Below are positions 11,667 to 18,647 of a stretch of 37,971 nucleotides of DNA, one piece after another (position 1 is the stretch's first letter; each line of letters opens with the position of its first letter). The notes under the pieces were generated by a model that worked only from the letters and a program-made list of their open reading frames with translations, was not told the DNA's origin and did not search any database. The stretch comes from Kluyvera georgiana ATCC 51603. Lineage in GTDB: Bacteria; Pseudomonadota; Gammaproteobacteria; Enterobacterales; Enterobacteriaceae. The DNA is taken from NCBI RefSeq assembly GCF_001654985.1, contig NZ_LXEU01000061.1, positions 1-37,971 on the forward strand, given 5' to 3'. The translations under genes and the position numbers were made by a program.

Positions 11667-13298
11667 GTGTTAACTCTGCTACACCTGCTTTCCGCCGTCG
11701 CGCTGTTGGTGTGGGGTACCCATATCGTGCGCACCGGCGTGATGCGTGTATTTGGCGCGCGTCTGCGTACCGTGCTTAGCCGCAGCGTGGAGAAAAAGCC
11801 GCTCGCCTTCTGTGCGGGTATCGGCGTTACCGCGCTGGTACAAAGCAGCAATGCCACCACCATGCTGGTGACATCCTTTGTTGCCCAGGATCTCGTGGCC
11901 CTGACGCCCGCGCTGGTGATCGTGCTTGGCGCCGACGTGGGGACCGCGCTGATGGCGCGTATCCTGACCTTCGATCTCTCGTGGCTGTCGCCGCTGCTGA
12001 TTTTTATCGGTGTGACCTTCTTCCTGGGCCGCAAGCAAACCCGCGAAGGGCAGTTGGGCCGCGTGGGTATCGGCCTGGGGCTGATTCTGCTGGCGCTGGA
12101 GCTGATTGTGCAGGCGGTCACGCCCATCACTCAGGCCAACGGCGTGCAGGTGATTTTCGCGTCGCTGACCGGTGATATTCTGCTGGATGCGCTGATTGGC
12201 GCCGTGTTTGCCATTATCAGCTACTCGAGCCTGGCCGCCGTACTGCTGACCGCCACGCTGACCACCGCCGGGGTGATCTCCTTCCCGGTGGCGCTGTGTC
12301 TGGTGATTGGCGCCAACCTGGGGTCGGGCCTGTTGGCCATGCTCAACAACAGCGCCGCTAACGCCGCCGCGCGCCGTGTGGCGCTGGGTAGCCTGCTGTT
12401 TAAGCTGGTGGGCAGCCTGATTATTCTGCCGTTTGTCCACGTGCTGGCGACCACCATGCAGAAGCTGCCGCTGGCGGAATCTGAACTGGTTATCTACTTC
12501 CACGTCTTCTACAACCTGATTCGCTGCGTGGCGATGGTGCCGTTTGCCGAGCCGATGGCGCGCTTCTGTAAACGCCTGATCCGCGATGAGCCAGAGCTGG
12601 AAGCGCACCTGAAGCCCAAACATCTGGATGTGACTGCACTCGATACCCCCACGCTGGCCCTGGCCAACGCCGCACGTGAGACGCTGCGCATCGGTGATGC
12701 CACCGAGCAGATGCTGGACGGGCTGAAGAAGGTAATGCACGGCGAGCCGCGTGAAGAGAAAAACCTGCGCAAACAGGCGGATGATATCAACGTGCTCTAC
12801 ACCGCCATCAAGCTCTACCTGGCGCGAATGCCGAAAGACGAGCTGGCGGAAGAGGAGTCCCGCCGCTGGGCGGAGATTATCGAAATGTCGCTCAACCTTG
12901 AACAGGCTTCGGATATTATCGAGCGTATGGGCAGCGAGATTGCCGACAAATCGCTGGCCGCGCGCCGCGCCTTCTCGGTAGAAGGGCTGAAGGAGCTGGA
13001 GGCGCTGTATGAGCTGTTGTTAAGCAATTTGCAGTTGGCGATGTCGGTCTTCTTTGCCGGTGACGTTACCAGCGCCCGCCGCTTGCGCCGCAGCAAGCAC
13101 CGGTTCCGCATTCTGAATCGCCGCTACGCGCACGCGCACGTCGATCGTCTGCATCAGCAGAACGTACAAAGTATTGAAACCAGTACTCTGCACCTGGCGT
13201 TGCTGGGCGATATGCAACGTCTGAACTCGCTGTTCTGCTCGGTAGCCTACAGCGTGCTGGAGCAGCCAGACGAAGACGATGAGCGCGACGATTATTAG
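11667..13298 (+). CDS. yjbB: YjbB, Na/Pi-cotransporter II family protein with PhoU-like domain
   Basis: An inner-membrane protein of 543 residues, the same as E. coli YjbB, which has been linked to phosphate export. The N-terminal 310 residues hold about eight hydrophobic segments, with the family's inverted-repeat QSS motifs: GVTALVQSSNATT at 53-65 and a related SYSS at 185-188. Residues from about 330 to 543 are helical and polar, and resemble the PhoU domain that couples such transporters to phosphate status. The start is GTG 11667 behind AAGGAGAAG. It appears monocistronic between two BIMEs. I see no obvious Pho box. Confidence 0.95.
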   Translation: MLTLLHLLSAVALLVWGTHIVRTGVMRVFGARLRTVLSRSVEKKPLAFCAGIGVTALVQSSNATTMLVTSFVAQDLVALTPALVIVLGADVGTALMARILTFDLSWLSPLLIFIGVTFFLGRKQTREGQLGRVGIGLGLILLALELIVQAVTPITQANGVQVIFASLTGDILLDALIGAVFAIISYSSLAAVLLTATLTTAGVISFPVALCLVIGANLGSGLLAMLNNSAANAAARRVALGSLLFKLVGSLIILPFVHVLATTMQKLPLAESELVIYFHVFYNLIRCVAMVPFAEPMARFCKRLIRDEPELEAHLKPKHLDVTALDTPTLALANAARETLRIGDATEQMLDGLKKVMHGEPREEKNLRKQADDINVLYTAIKLYLARMPKDELAEEESRRWAEIIEMSLNLEQASDIIERMGSEIADKSLAARRAFSVEGLKELEALYELLLSNLQLAMSVFFAGDVTSARRLRRSKHRFRILNRRYAHAHVDRLHQQNVQSIETSTLHLALLGDMQRLNSLFCSVAYSVLEQPDEDDERDDY

Positions 13299-13334
13299 CG
13301 TAATAGCGTAAACCCGGCCTCGGCTGGGCTAGCT

Positions 13335-13416
13335 TGTAGGCCGGATAAGGCGTTCACGCCGCCATCCGGCAATGTCCGCCGAATGGCCTGATGGCGCTGC
13401 GCTTATCAGGCCTACG
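13335..13416. repeat. BIME between yjbB and pepE
   Basis: TGTAGGCCGGATAAGGCG to GCCATCCGGC (13335-13370), then GCCTGATGGCGCTGCG to ATCAGGCCTAC (13386-13415). It sits between convergent genes with no other clear terminator. Confidence 0.92.
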
Positions 13417-13450
13417 GTTTGTAGCCCTACGCCGACCCCGGGTTTAAGGC

Positions 13451-14140
13451 TCAGAAGCGATGCCCTTCTTCCAGCGCCACGGCTTCCTCACCCGCTTTAA
13501 ATACATAGGTGGTACGCGGCCCGCCGAGCGTCGCCTCGCCGTTGGCTACCTCAATCCAGTTGCCTTCCGGCAGGCCAATCACCGTTAACTCAGGCGCAAC
13601 AACCAACAGCTCGCGAATACGCTGCTCTCGGGTTTCGCCTTTATGGCCTTCCGGCAGGGCGTTAGTGAAGTGCGGGTTAATCTGCAGCGGGAACAGCCCC
13701 AGCGCATCAAAGCCCTTTGGATCGACAATCGGCATATCGTTGGTGGTACGGATGGTCTGGCAGGCGAGGTTCGCACCCGCGCTCCAGCCCACGTACAGCG
13801 CACCGCGCTTCACCACGTCGACAATCGGTGCCAGCAGCCCACGCTCGCGGCTCTCTTTCAGCAACTGGAAGGTATTGCCGCCGCCGACGATAATCAGCTC
13901 GGCATTTTCAATCGCGGAGATAGGGTCTGCCACGCTATGGATACCGGTGACCGTCACGCCCAGCGGCGCCATAACCGCGGCGGTTTTTGCCGTGTACTCG
14001 TCCCAGGTCTGCGTCACGCCAGCAAAAGGAATAAACACCGCGCGACGGCGGCCATTGAGCCGCGCCTCAATCAGCGGCAGCGCGTGTTCCAGCCAGGCTT
14101 TGCCCGGCAGCGTTGAGTTACTCAGCAGAAGTAAGTCCAT
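13451..14140 (-). CDS. pepE: PepE, alpha-aspartyl dipeptidase (peptidase E)
   Basis: A cytoplasmic serine peptidase of family S51 that hydrolyses dipeptides with N-terminal aspartate. The catalytic triad expected from the Salmonella enzyme is present: Ser120 in the nucleophile elbow GWSAGAN, Asp135 in TTNDMP, and His157 in QINPHF. I chose the second of two adjacent ATG codons (14140). The SD AGGAG then has 5-bp spacing, and the protein is 229 residues as in E. coli and Salmonella; starting at 14143 would add one Met. It stands alone, convergent with yjbB. Confidence 0.96.
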   Translation of the reverse strand: MDLLLLSNSTLPGKAWLEHALPLIEARLNGRRRAVFIPFAGVTQTWDEYTAKTAAVMAPLGVTVTGIHSVADPISAIENAELIIVGGGNTFQLLKESRERGLLAPIVDVVKRGALYVGWSAGANLACQTIRTTNDMPIVDPKGFDALGLFPLQINPHFTNALPEGHKGETREQRIRELLVVAPELTVIGLPEGNWIEVANGEATLGGPRTTYVFKAGEEAVALEEGHRF

Positions 14141-14170
14141 CATTTCTCCTATCTATCAGAAATTATCAAT

Positions 14171-14193
14171 CAGGGCGGCATGTTACCACCCTG
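14171..14193 (-). promoter_or_regulatory. inverted repeat upstream of pepE
   Basis: CAGGGCGG (14171-14178) pairs with CCACCCTG (14186-14193) apart from one central mismatch, around a 7-bp spacer. It lies 31-53 bp upstream of the pepE start, where an operator or a leader hairpin would be placed. No regulator is assigned. Confidence 0.35.
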
Positions 14194-14265
14194 CGTCAGA
14201 CAGCTTACTGATATAGTTCACGATGTTGCCGCAAAGAGTCAGGAAGAGGGCACGCAGAAGGCCGC

Positions 14266-14335
14266 TGTAGGTCGGATAAGCGCAGCGCCATCCGACAATC
14301 TGCACGCCGGATGACGCTTCGCTTATCCGGACTAC
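14266..14335. repeat. BIME between the SDH-like gene and pepE
   Basis: TGTAGGTCGGATAAGCG to GCCATCCGACA, followed by GCCGGATGACGCTTCG to ATCCGGACTAC. It lies between the SDH-like gene and pepE, which run in the same direction, and could act as the 3' boundary of the regulator/SDH operon. Confidence 0.88.
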
Positions 14336-14355
14336 CGTTGACGTTACGCTATCGA

Positions 14356-15168
14356 TTATCCCGCTCTGGCAAACGCCGCCGCTTCAGCAACCAGCGCATC
14401 GTCAGGCCGCACCCCGGTGTACATCACAAACTGTTCCACTGCCTGCAGGGCAATCACTTCGGCACCGCTAATGGTCTTTTTCCCCAGGCGCTGGGCGAGC
14501 TGAATGACCGGCGTTTCCGGCGGCAGGGCCACCACGTCGAACACCACGCTGGCGCGTGAGACCATCGCTTCACTAAAGGCAAGCTGCTCGTGCTCTTTTC
14601 CGCCCGCCATGCCGATAGGCGTCACGTTGACCAGAATATCGATACCGTCGGCTTGTGGCTGCGCCTGCCACTGGAATCCGTACTGTTTTGCCAGCGCGGT
14701 ACCGTTGGCTTCATTGCGGGCGGCGATAATCACGTTGCTAAAGCCTGCGTCGCGGAAGGCGGCAATCACCGCTTTACCCATCCCGCCGCTGCCCTGAATC
14801 ATCACGTGGGCTGTGGTATCGAGCTGGTGGCTGACAATCAGGCTTTTTACCGCGATGTAGTCGGTGTTAAACCCGGTCAGATGGCCGTTGTCATTGACGA
14901 TGGTGTTGACGGAATCGATAACCCTGGCCGACGGATCGATAGCATCCAGAAACGCCATGCAGCTTTCTTTAAACGGCATCGACACCGCGCAGCCGCGAAT
15001 GCCCAGCGCACGAACGCCTTTCACCGCCGCCTCAATATCCTGCGTGGTAAAGGCTTTATAGATAAAATTCAGCCCCAGTTTTTCATACAGATAGTTATGA
15101 AAGCGCGTGCCAAAGTTGCCGGGGCGGCCGGCAAGCGACATGCACAGCTGGGTATCACGGTTAATCAT
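14356..15168 (-). CDS. shikimate dehydrogenase-like protein (SDH-L / HI0607 type)
   Basis: An NADP-type oxidoreductase of the AroE superfamily, very like Haemophilus HI0607 as I remember it, the founder of the SDH-L branch. The catalytic pair of shikimate dehydrogenases is kept: Lys in VSMPFKES and Asp in GFNTDY (Lys67 and Asp103 from this start). The Rossmann loop GSGGMGKAV is at 126-134. The shikimate-binding SxS motif of true AroE is replaced by GRPGNFGTRFHN, so shikimate is probably not the main substrate. I prefer ATG 15168 (270 residues, SD GAGGA at 7 bp) over ATG 15174 (272 residues, SD too close). It is the second gene of an operon with the SorC-type regulator. Not present at this locus in E. 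coli K-12 as I recall. Confidence 0.88.
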   Translation of the reverse strand: MINRDTQLCMSLAGRPGNFGTRFHNYLYEKLGLNFIYKAFTTQDIEAAVKGVRALGIRGCAVSMPFKESCMAFLDAIDPSARVIDSVNTIVNDNGHLTGFNTDYIAVKSLIVSHQLDTTAHVMIQGSGGMGKAVIAAFRDAGFSNVIIAARNEANGTALAKQYGFQWQAQPQADGIDILVNVTPIGMAGGKEHEQLAFSEAMVSRASVVFDVVALPPETPVIQLAQRLGKKTISGAEVIALQAVEQFVMYTGVRPDDALVAEAAAFARAG

Positions 15169-15189
15169 GGTCATGTCCTCGTCAAAGTC

Positions 15190-16113
15190 TTACTGCACTA
15201 AATATTCTGCGGTGGCCCGGTCGGTGACCAGCGCGTTGATATGCTGCCCGCGCAGCGCGCCAAGGATGGCGGCGTGCTTCTCTTCGCCGCTCGCCAGGCC
15301 GATGACATAGCGGGCCTGCTTTAAGATGGTGAGCTCAATGGAGAGCGTTTTTTCCTGCATCGCGGTAGCAATAGGCGTGCCGTCAGCGGCAAAAAAGCGT
15401 GAACAGATATCCCCAGACACCTGAAGCGCCTCTAGTTCATCGCTCTGCGCATTGCCGTAAAACGCCTGCCAGTTGGTGGCATGACGAATGGCGGGCGAAC
15501 CGATGCCCACCACGGCGATGTCCAGCCGCTGCCAGTAGTCGGCCAGCGTCTGAAAATGCTGAGATTGCATAATGCCCTGGCGAATCAGCGGGTTATCCAG
15601 CAGAGCCGGAAAATCAGCGAGATACGACTCGCCTTTGAGCCGCGTGGCGGCGCTGTAGGTCAGCGTGTTGACGTGATAGCGGCTCGGAAGCTTACCGGAC
15701 GGCCCGCCAACGATAGGCACGCACACCAGCGGGCGAGGCTGGCTGGACTGCGGTAATGCCTCGACCAGCGCGCTGACCGCGCGTCCCCAGCCGAACCCAA
15801 TGACGGCGTTCGGCGACAGTAGCCGTTCAAACAGCTGCGCGCCATAGGCTCCGGCCTCGCTCTCCAGCGGTGCGACAACGGCCTCTTTCAGGCCAAATTT
15901 CTGTTTTAGTCGCTCTTCCAGCCACAGGCTATCGTTGTAGTCATAGTTGATGGCGATGGTCACCACGCCCAGGTCGCGTCCGCGTTTGAGCAGGCGGCTG
16001 ATGGTGGTGCGGTAAATCCCCAGTTCGTGGGCGATTTGCGCCTGCGTCATCTCCTGCTCGTAATAAAGCTGGGCAATTTTCACGATCAGGCGGATATCGT
16101 CGCTGTTTTCCAT
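15190..16113 (-). CDS. SorC/DeoR-type sugar-binding transcriptional regulator
   Basis: A regulator of 307 residues. An N-terminal helix-turn-helix (about 22-43, MTQAQIAHELGIYRTTISRLL) is followed by a SorC-type sugar-phosphate-binding domain fold (VIGFGWGRAVSALVEAL, VGIGSPA, GDICSRFF, VIGLASGEEK). The frame is open further upstream to 16197, but that ATG overlaps the predicted -35 box and would put the operator inside the gene, so I start at ATG 16113. The SD AGGAG is then 12 bp away, which is long. The likely role is local control of itself and the SDH-like gene 21 bp downstream. The effector is unknown; a phosphorylated sugar or polyol would be typical of the family. Confidence 0.87.
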   Translation of the reverse strand: MENSDDIRLIVKIAQLYYEQEMTQAQIAHELGIYRTTISRLLKRGRDLGVVTIAINYDYNDSLWLEERLKQKFGLKEAVVAPLESEAGAYGAQLFERLLSPNAVIGFGWGRAVSALVEALPQSSQPRPLVCVPIVGGPSGKLPSRYHVNTLTYSAATRLKGESYLADFPALLDNPLIRQGIMQSQHFQTLADYWQRLDIAVVGIGSPAIRHATNWQAFYGNAQSDELEALQVSGDICSRFFAADGTPIATAMQEKTLSIELTILKQARYVIGLASGEEKHAAILGALRGQHINALVTDRATAEYLVQ

Positions 16114-16129
16114 CGAAGTCGCTGGCTCC

Positions 16130-16143
16130 TGCACATATGTGCA
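16130..16143 (-). promoter_or_regulatory. perfect 14-bp palindrome, proximal operator of the SorC-type gene
   Basis: TGCACATATGTGCA is perfectly self-complementary. It lies 17-30 bp upstream of the chosen start codon, and about 20-30 bp downstream of the predicted transcription start. A roadblock-type autorepression site is likely. Confidence 0.7.
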
Positions 16144-16168
16144 AAACGTAAAAACGGGCTCTCGATCT

Positions 16169-16197
16169 GGTATAGCGCCGTCATGCAGGGAGTTCAA
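16169..16197 (-). promoter_or_regulatory. predicted sigma70 promoter of the regulator/SDH-like operon
   Basis: On the minus strand TTGAAC (16197-16192) and TATACC (16174-16169) are separated by exactly 17 bp. Transcription would begin near 16162. The promoter lies between the two matching palindromes at 16130-16143 and 16231-16244. Confidence 0.6.
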
Positions 16198-16230
16198 GCA
16201 TATTTGCGGAAACGCTGTCAGCCGTAGGGA

Positions 16231-16244
16231 TGCACTTATGTGCT
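16231..16244. promoter_or_regulatory. second copy of the operator palindrome
   Basis: TGCACTTATGTGCT differs from the proximal palindrome TGCACATATGTGCA at two positions, and keeps the arms TGCAC and GTGC. Centres of the two sites are 101 bp apart, near an integral number of helical turns. It sits upstream of the regulator promoter and also upstream of rluF. Confidence 0.6.
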
Positions 16245-16288
16245 AAATCGACGTGATGAAAAAAAGGATTTGTCGCGGACTATTTTTT

Positions 16289-16312
16289 CTCACCCGCAAG
16301 GTGAGGTATATT
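16289..16312 (+). promoter_or_regulatory. rluF promoter region with inverted repeat
   Basis: CTCACC (16289-16294) and GGTGAG (16300-16305) form a perfect 6-bp inverted repeat around CGCAA. TATATT (16307-16312), a plausible -10 element for rluF, follows directly. The repeat occupies the spacer of that promoter. No binding protein is proposed. Confidence 0.4.
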
Positions 16313-16332
16313 TCGCTGCCAAAGGAGAACTT

Positions 16333-17205
16333 ATGCTGACAGACTCATCAACCCGATTAAATAAATATATCAGCGAAAGCGGTATCTGCTCGCGCCGCGA
16401 GGCGGATCGCTTTATTGAACAAGGCAACGTCTTTATCAACGGTAAGCGTGCCACGATAGGCGATCAGGTGAAGCCGGGCGACGTTGTGAAAGTCAACGGT
16501 CGGTTGATTGAGCCGCGTGAAGCGGATGATTTAGTGCTGATTGCGCTGAATAAGCCTGTCGGTATCGTCAGCACCACCGAAGACGGCGAACGTGACAACA
16601 TCGTCGACTTCGTTAACCATAGTAAACGAATCTTCCCGATTGGCCGTCTGGATAAAGATTCTCAGGGGCTGATTTTCCTCACCAACCATGGCGATCTGGT
16701 CAATAAGATCCTGCGTGCGGGTAACGACCACGAAAAAGAGTATCTGGTCACGGTCGATAAGCCCGTTACCGATGAGTTTATTCGCGGCATGGGCGCGGGT
16801 GTGCCGATTCTCGGTACGGTAACCAAAAAATGTAAGGTTAAGAAAGAAGCGCCGTTTGTGTTTCGTATCACGTTGGTTCAGGGCTTGAACCGGCAGATTC
16901 GCCGCATGTGCGAACACTTTGGTTATGAAGTGACTAAGCTTGAGCGTACGCGCATTATGAACGTTAGCCTGACGGGCATCCCGCTGGGCGAGTGGCGCGA
17001 CCTGACGGACGATGAGCTGATCGACCTCTTCAAGCTGATTGAAAACTCTTCTTCCGAAGCCAAACCAAAAGCGAAAGCCAAGCCGAAAACGGCGGGCATT
17101 AAGCGCCCGGTGGTGAAGATGGAGAAAACCAGCGATAAGCCAGCTCGCCCGGCGGGTAACGGTAAACGCTTCACCGCGCCGGGACGTAAAAAGAAAGGGC
17201 GTTAA
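16333..17205 (+). CDS. rluF: RluF, 23S rRNA pseudouridine synthase
   Basis: Makes pseudouridine at position 2604 of 23S rRNA, and in E. coli also modifies tRNA-Tyr at position 35. An N-terminal S4 RNA-binding domain (about 7-66, [20 protein letters not shown]) is followed by the RsuA-family catalytic domain, with [10 protein letters not shown] carrying the nucleophile Asp107. The C-terminal 50 residues are Lys/Ala/Pro-rich ([10 protein letters not shown]) and end in GRKKKGR, a likely disordered RNA-contact tail. The start is ATG 16333 behind AAGGAG, giving 290 residues as in E. coli; the open frame up to 16240 is not coding. Its stop overlaps that of yjbD on the other strand. Confidence 0.96.
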   Translation: MLTDSSTRLNKYISESGICSRREADRFIEQGNVFINGKRATIGDQVKPGDVVKVNGRLIEPREADDLVLIALNKPVGIVSTTEDGERDNIVDFVNHSKRIFPIGRLDKDSQGLIFLTNHGDLVNKILRAGNDHEKEYLVTVDKPVTDEFIRGMGAGVPILGTVTKKCKVKKEAPFVFRITLVQGLNRQIRRMCEHFGYEVTKLERTRIMNVSLTGIPLGEWRDLTDDELIDLFKLIENSSSEAKPKAKAKPKTAGIKRPVVKMEKTSDKPARPAGNGKRFTAPGRKKKGR

Positions 17206-17474
17206 CGTCTGCCGCGCGTCGGCGTATTCGCCGACCAGGAAAACGAACTCTCGGAATCCGGTTTATAAGCCTGCTGTTTCTTCAACTGGCGGGCTTTTTT
17301 TGCGTCTGCTTCACGCTGTACCATCAGCTTATCGATGTACTCCTTTTTCACGCTGTTGGTCTCTGCGTTGGTCAGCGGACGGCCATGCGCAATGCGCGCG
17401 CGGTCGAGCAGCGTTTTCAGCTCGCGCTGTTCGCGCTCGGTCATCTCTTTTTGCGTAATGCGGGGGAGTGCCAT
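17202..17474 (-). CDS. yjbD: YjbD, small DUF3811 protein
   Basis: A basic cytoplasmic protein of 90 residues, matching E. coli YjbD in length and sequence ([16 protein letters not shown] at the start, TRGRR at the end). It is mostly charged helix (about 8-70), with no signal peptide or membrane segment. The function is unknown. I start at ATG 17474 instead of the upstream in-frame ATG at 17501, because E. coli YjbD begins at this Met. The SD is weak (GAGGG). It converges on rluF, and the two stop codons share the sequence TTAA. Confidence 0.9.
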   Translation of the reverse strand: MALPRITQKEMTEREQRELKTLLDRARIAHGRPLTNAETNSVKKEYIDKLMVQREADAKKARQLKKQQAYKPDSESSFSWSANTPTRGRR

Positions 17475-17528
17475 AGGGGTGCCCTCAATCGGATGGTGCA
17501 ACCAGTGTACGGCAAAGGTGAGAGGCTG

Positions 17529-17610
17529 TGTAGGCCGGATAAGGCGTTTACGCCGCCATCCGGCAATGTGCTTGCAGTGTGCCCGATGGCGCTTCGCTTA
17601 TCGGGCACAC
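17529..17610. repeat. BIME between the panS-like gene and yjbD
   Basis: TGTAGGCCGGATAAGGCG to GCCATCCGGC, followed by GCCCGATGGCGCTTCG to ATCGGGCACAC. It lies between panS and yjbD, which are transcribed in the same direction, and probably marks the 3' end of the panS message. Confidence 0.9.
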
Positions 17611-17621
17611 AGCTACAGCGG

Positions 17622-18548
17622 TTATTGTTGCTTTTTCTTCTCGATAGGTTTCCCGGACCAGTATCCCGCCAGCAGCGAACCTGACAGGTTATGCCACACC
17701 GAGAACAGCGCGCCCGGCAGTGCAGCCAGCGGCCCGAAGTAGATTTTACCCAGCGCCGCGGCGAGGCCAGAATTTTGCATCCCCACTTCAATCGCCAGTG
17801 TGCGGCAGGTCGATTCGTCAAAGCCAAACAGGCGTCCGCCCCAGTAACCGCCGAGCAGGCCAATGGTGTTGTGCAGAATCACCGCGATAATCACCACGAA
17901 GCCAACCGAGGCAATATGCGAGGCGGAACCGGCGACGACCGCGCTGATGATCGCCAGAATGCACAGCATTGAGAAGGCGGGGAGATAGGGCTCTACCGCT
18001 TTCACCACGCGCGGGAACAGGTGATGAATCACCAGACCGAGCGCAATCGGAATCACCACAATTTGCAGGATACTCAGCAGCATACCCATGACATCGACCT
18101 GAATATGGGCATCCACATACAACCGGGTCAGTAGCGGCGTGGCGACCACGCCAACCAGCGTGGAGACCGACGAGATGGTGACGGACAGCGCTACGTCACC
18201 TTTCGCCAGATAGATCATCACGTTAGACGCCGTTCCGCTGGCAACGCTACCCACCAGCACCATCCCGGCGGACAGCTCCGGCGGCATATGGAAAGCCAGC
18301 GCCAGCAGCCAGGCGGCAAGCGGCATCACCAGGTAGTGCAGGAAAATCCCCGCCGCCACCGGCGCAGGGCGCGACAGTACGCGCTTAAAATCATCCACCT
18401 TAAGATGCACGCCCATGCCGAACATAATCAGCATCAGCAGCGAGGGAACCAGCGGCCCGATAGGCGTGAAGGTGGTTGGTATGAAGTAGGCAATAACAGA
18501 GAGCAGCAGCGCCCATAACGGGAACAGCCGGGTGATAACGGCGAGCAT
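17622..18548 (-). CDS. panS: BASS-family transporter, probable ketopantoate/pantoate transporter PanS
   Basis: An inner-membrane protein of 308 residues with about nine to ten hydrophobic segments and the bile acid:Na+ symporter (BASS) fold. Family features are [15 protein letters not shown] (about 36-50), [20 protein letters not shown] (98-117), and the C-terminal [13 protein letters not shown] region. Salmonella has a BASS protein, PanS, that takes up ketopantoate, and the gene location next to lysC fits my memory of it, so the symbol is moderately secure. Substrate identity cannot be read from the sequence. SD AAGGAAT lies 6 bp before ATG. It is 99 bp downstream of lysC on the same strand, beyond the lysC terminator. 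Absent here in E. coli K-12 as I recall. Confidence 0.82.
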   Translation of the reverse strand: MLAVITRLFPLWALLLSVIAYFIPTTFTPIGPLVPSLLMLIMFGMGVHLKVDDFKRVLSRPAPVAAGIFLHYLVMPLAAWLLALAFHMPPELSAGMVLVGSVASGTASNVMIYLAKGDVALSVTISSVSTLVGVVATPLLTRLYVDAHIQVDVMGMLLSILQIVVIPIALGLVIHHLFPRVVKAVEPYLPAFSMLCILAIISAVVAGSASHIASVGFVVIIAVILHNTIGLLGGYWGGRLFGFDESTCRTLAIEVGMQNSGLAAALGKIYFGPLAALPGALFSVWHNLSGSLLAGYWSGKPIEKKKQQ

Positions 18549-18593
18549 GTTGTATTCCTTGCAATATATTGGTGTTGTGTTGTGTTTTTATAG

Positions 18594-18618
18594 AAAAAAG
18601 CCGGGTTCGAGCCCGGCT
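18594..18618 (-). terminator. rho-independent terminator of lysC
   Basis: On the minus strand AGCCGGG (18618-18612), a 6-nt loop and CCCGGCT (18605-18599) form a 7-bp stem followed by a run of T (18599-18594). It lies 30 bp past the lysC stop codon and before panS. Confidence 0.92.
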
Positions 18619-18647
18619 ATAGTTATTATTTATCGCGTGGTGGAATA

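Noticed and set aside
11679-12740. 353-residue open frame opposite yjbB
   Set aside because: Antisense to a conserved membrane protein. Its Gln/His/Arg-rich composition is what the reverse strand of hydrophobic codons gives.
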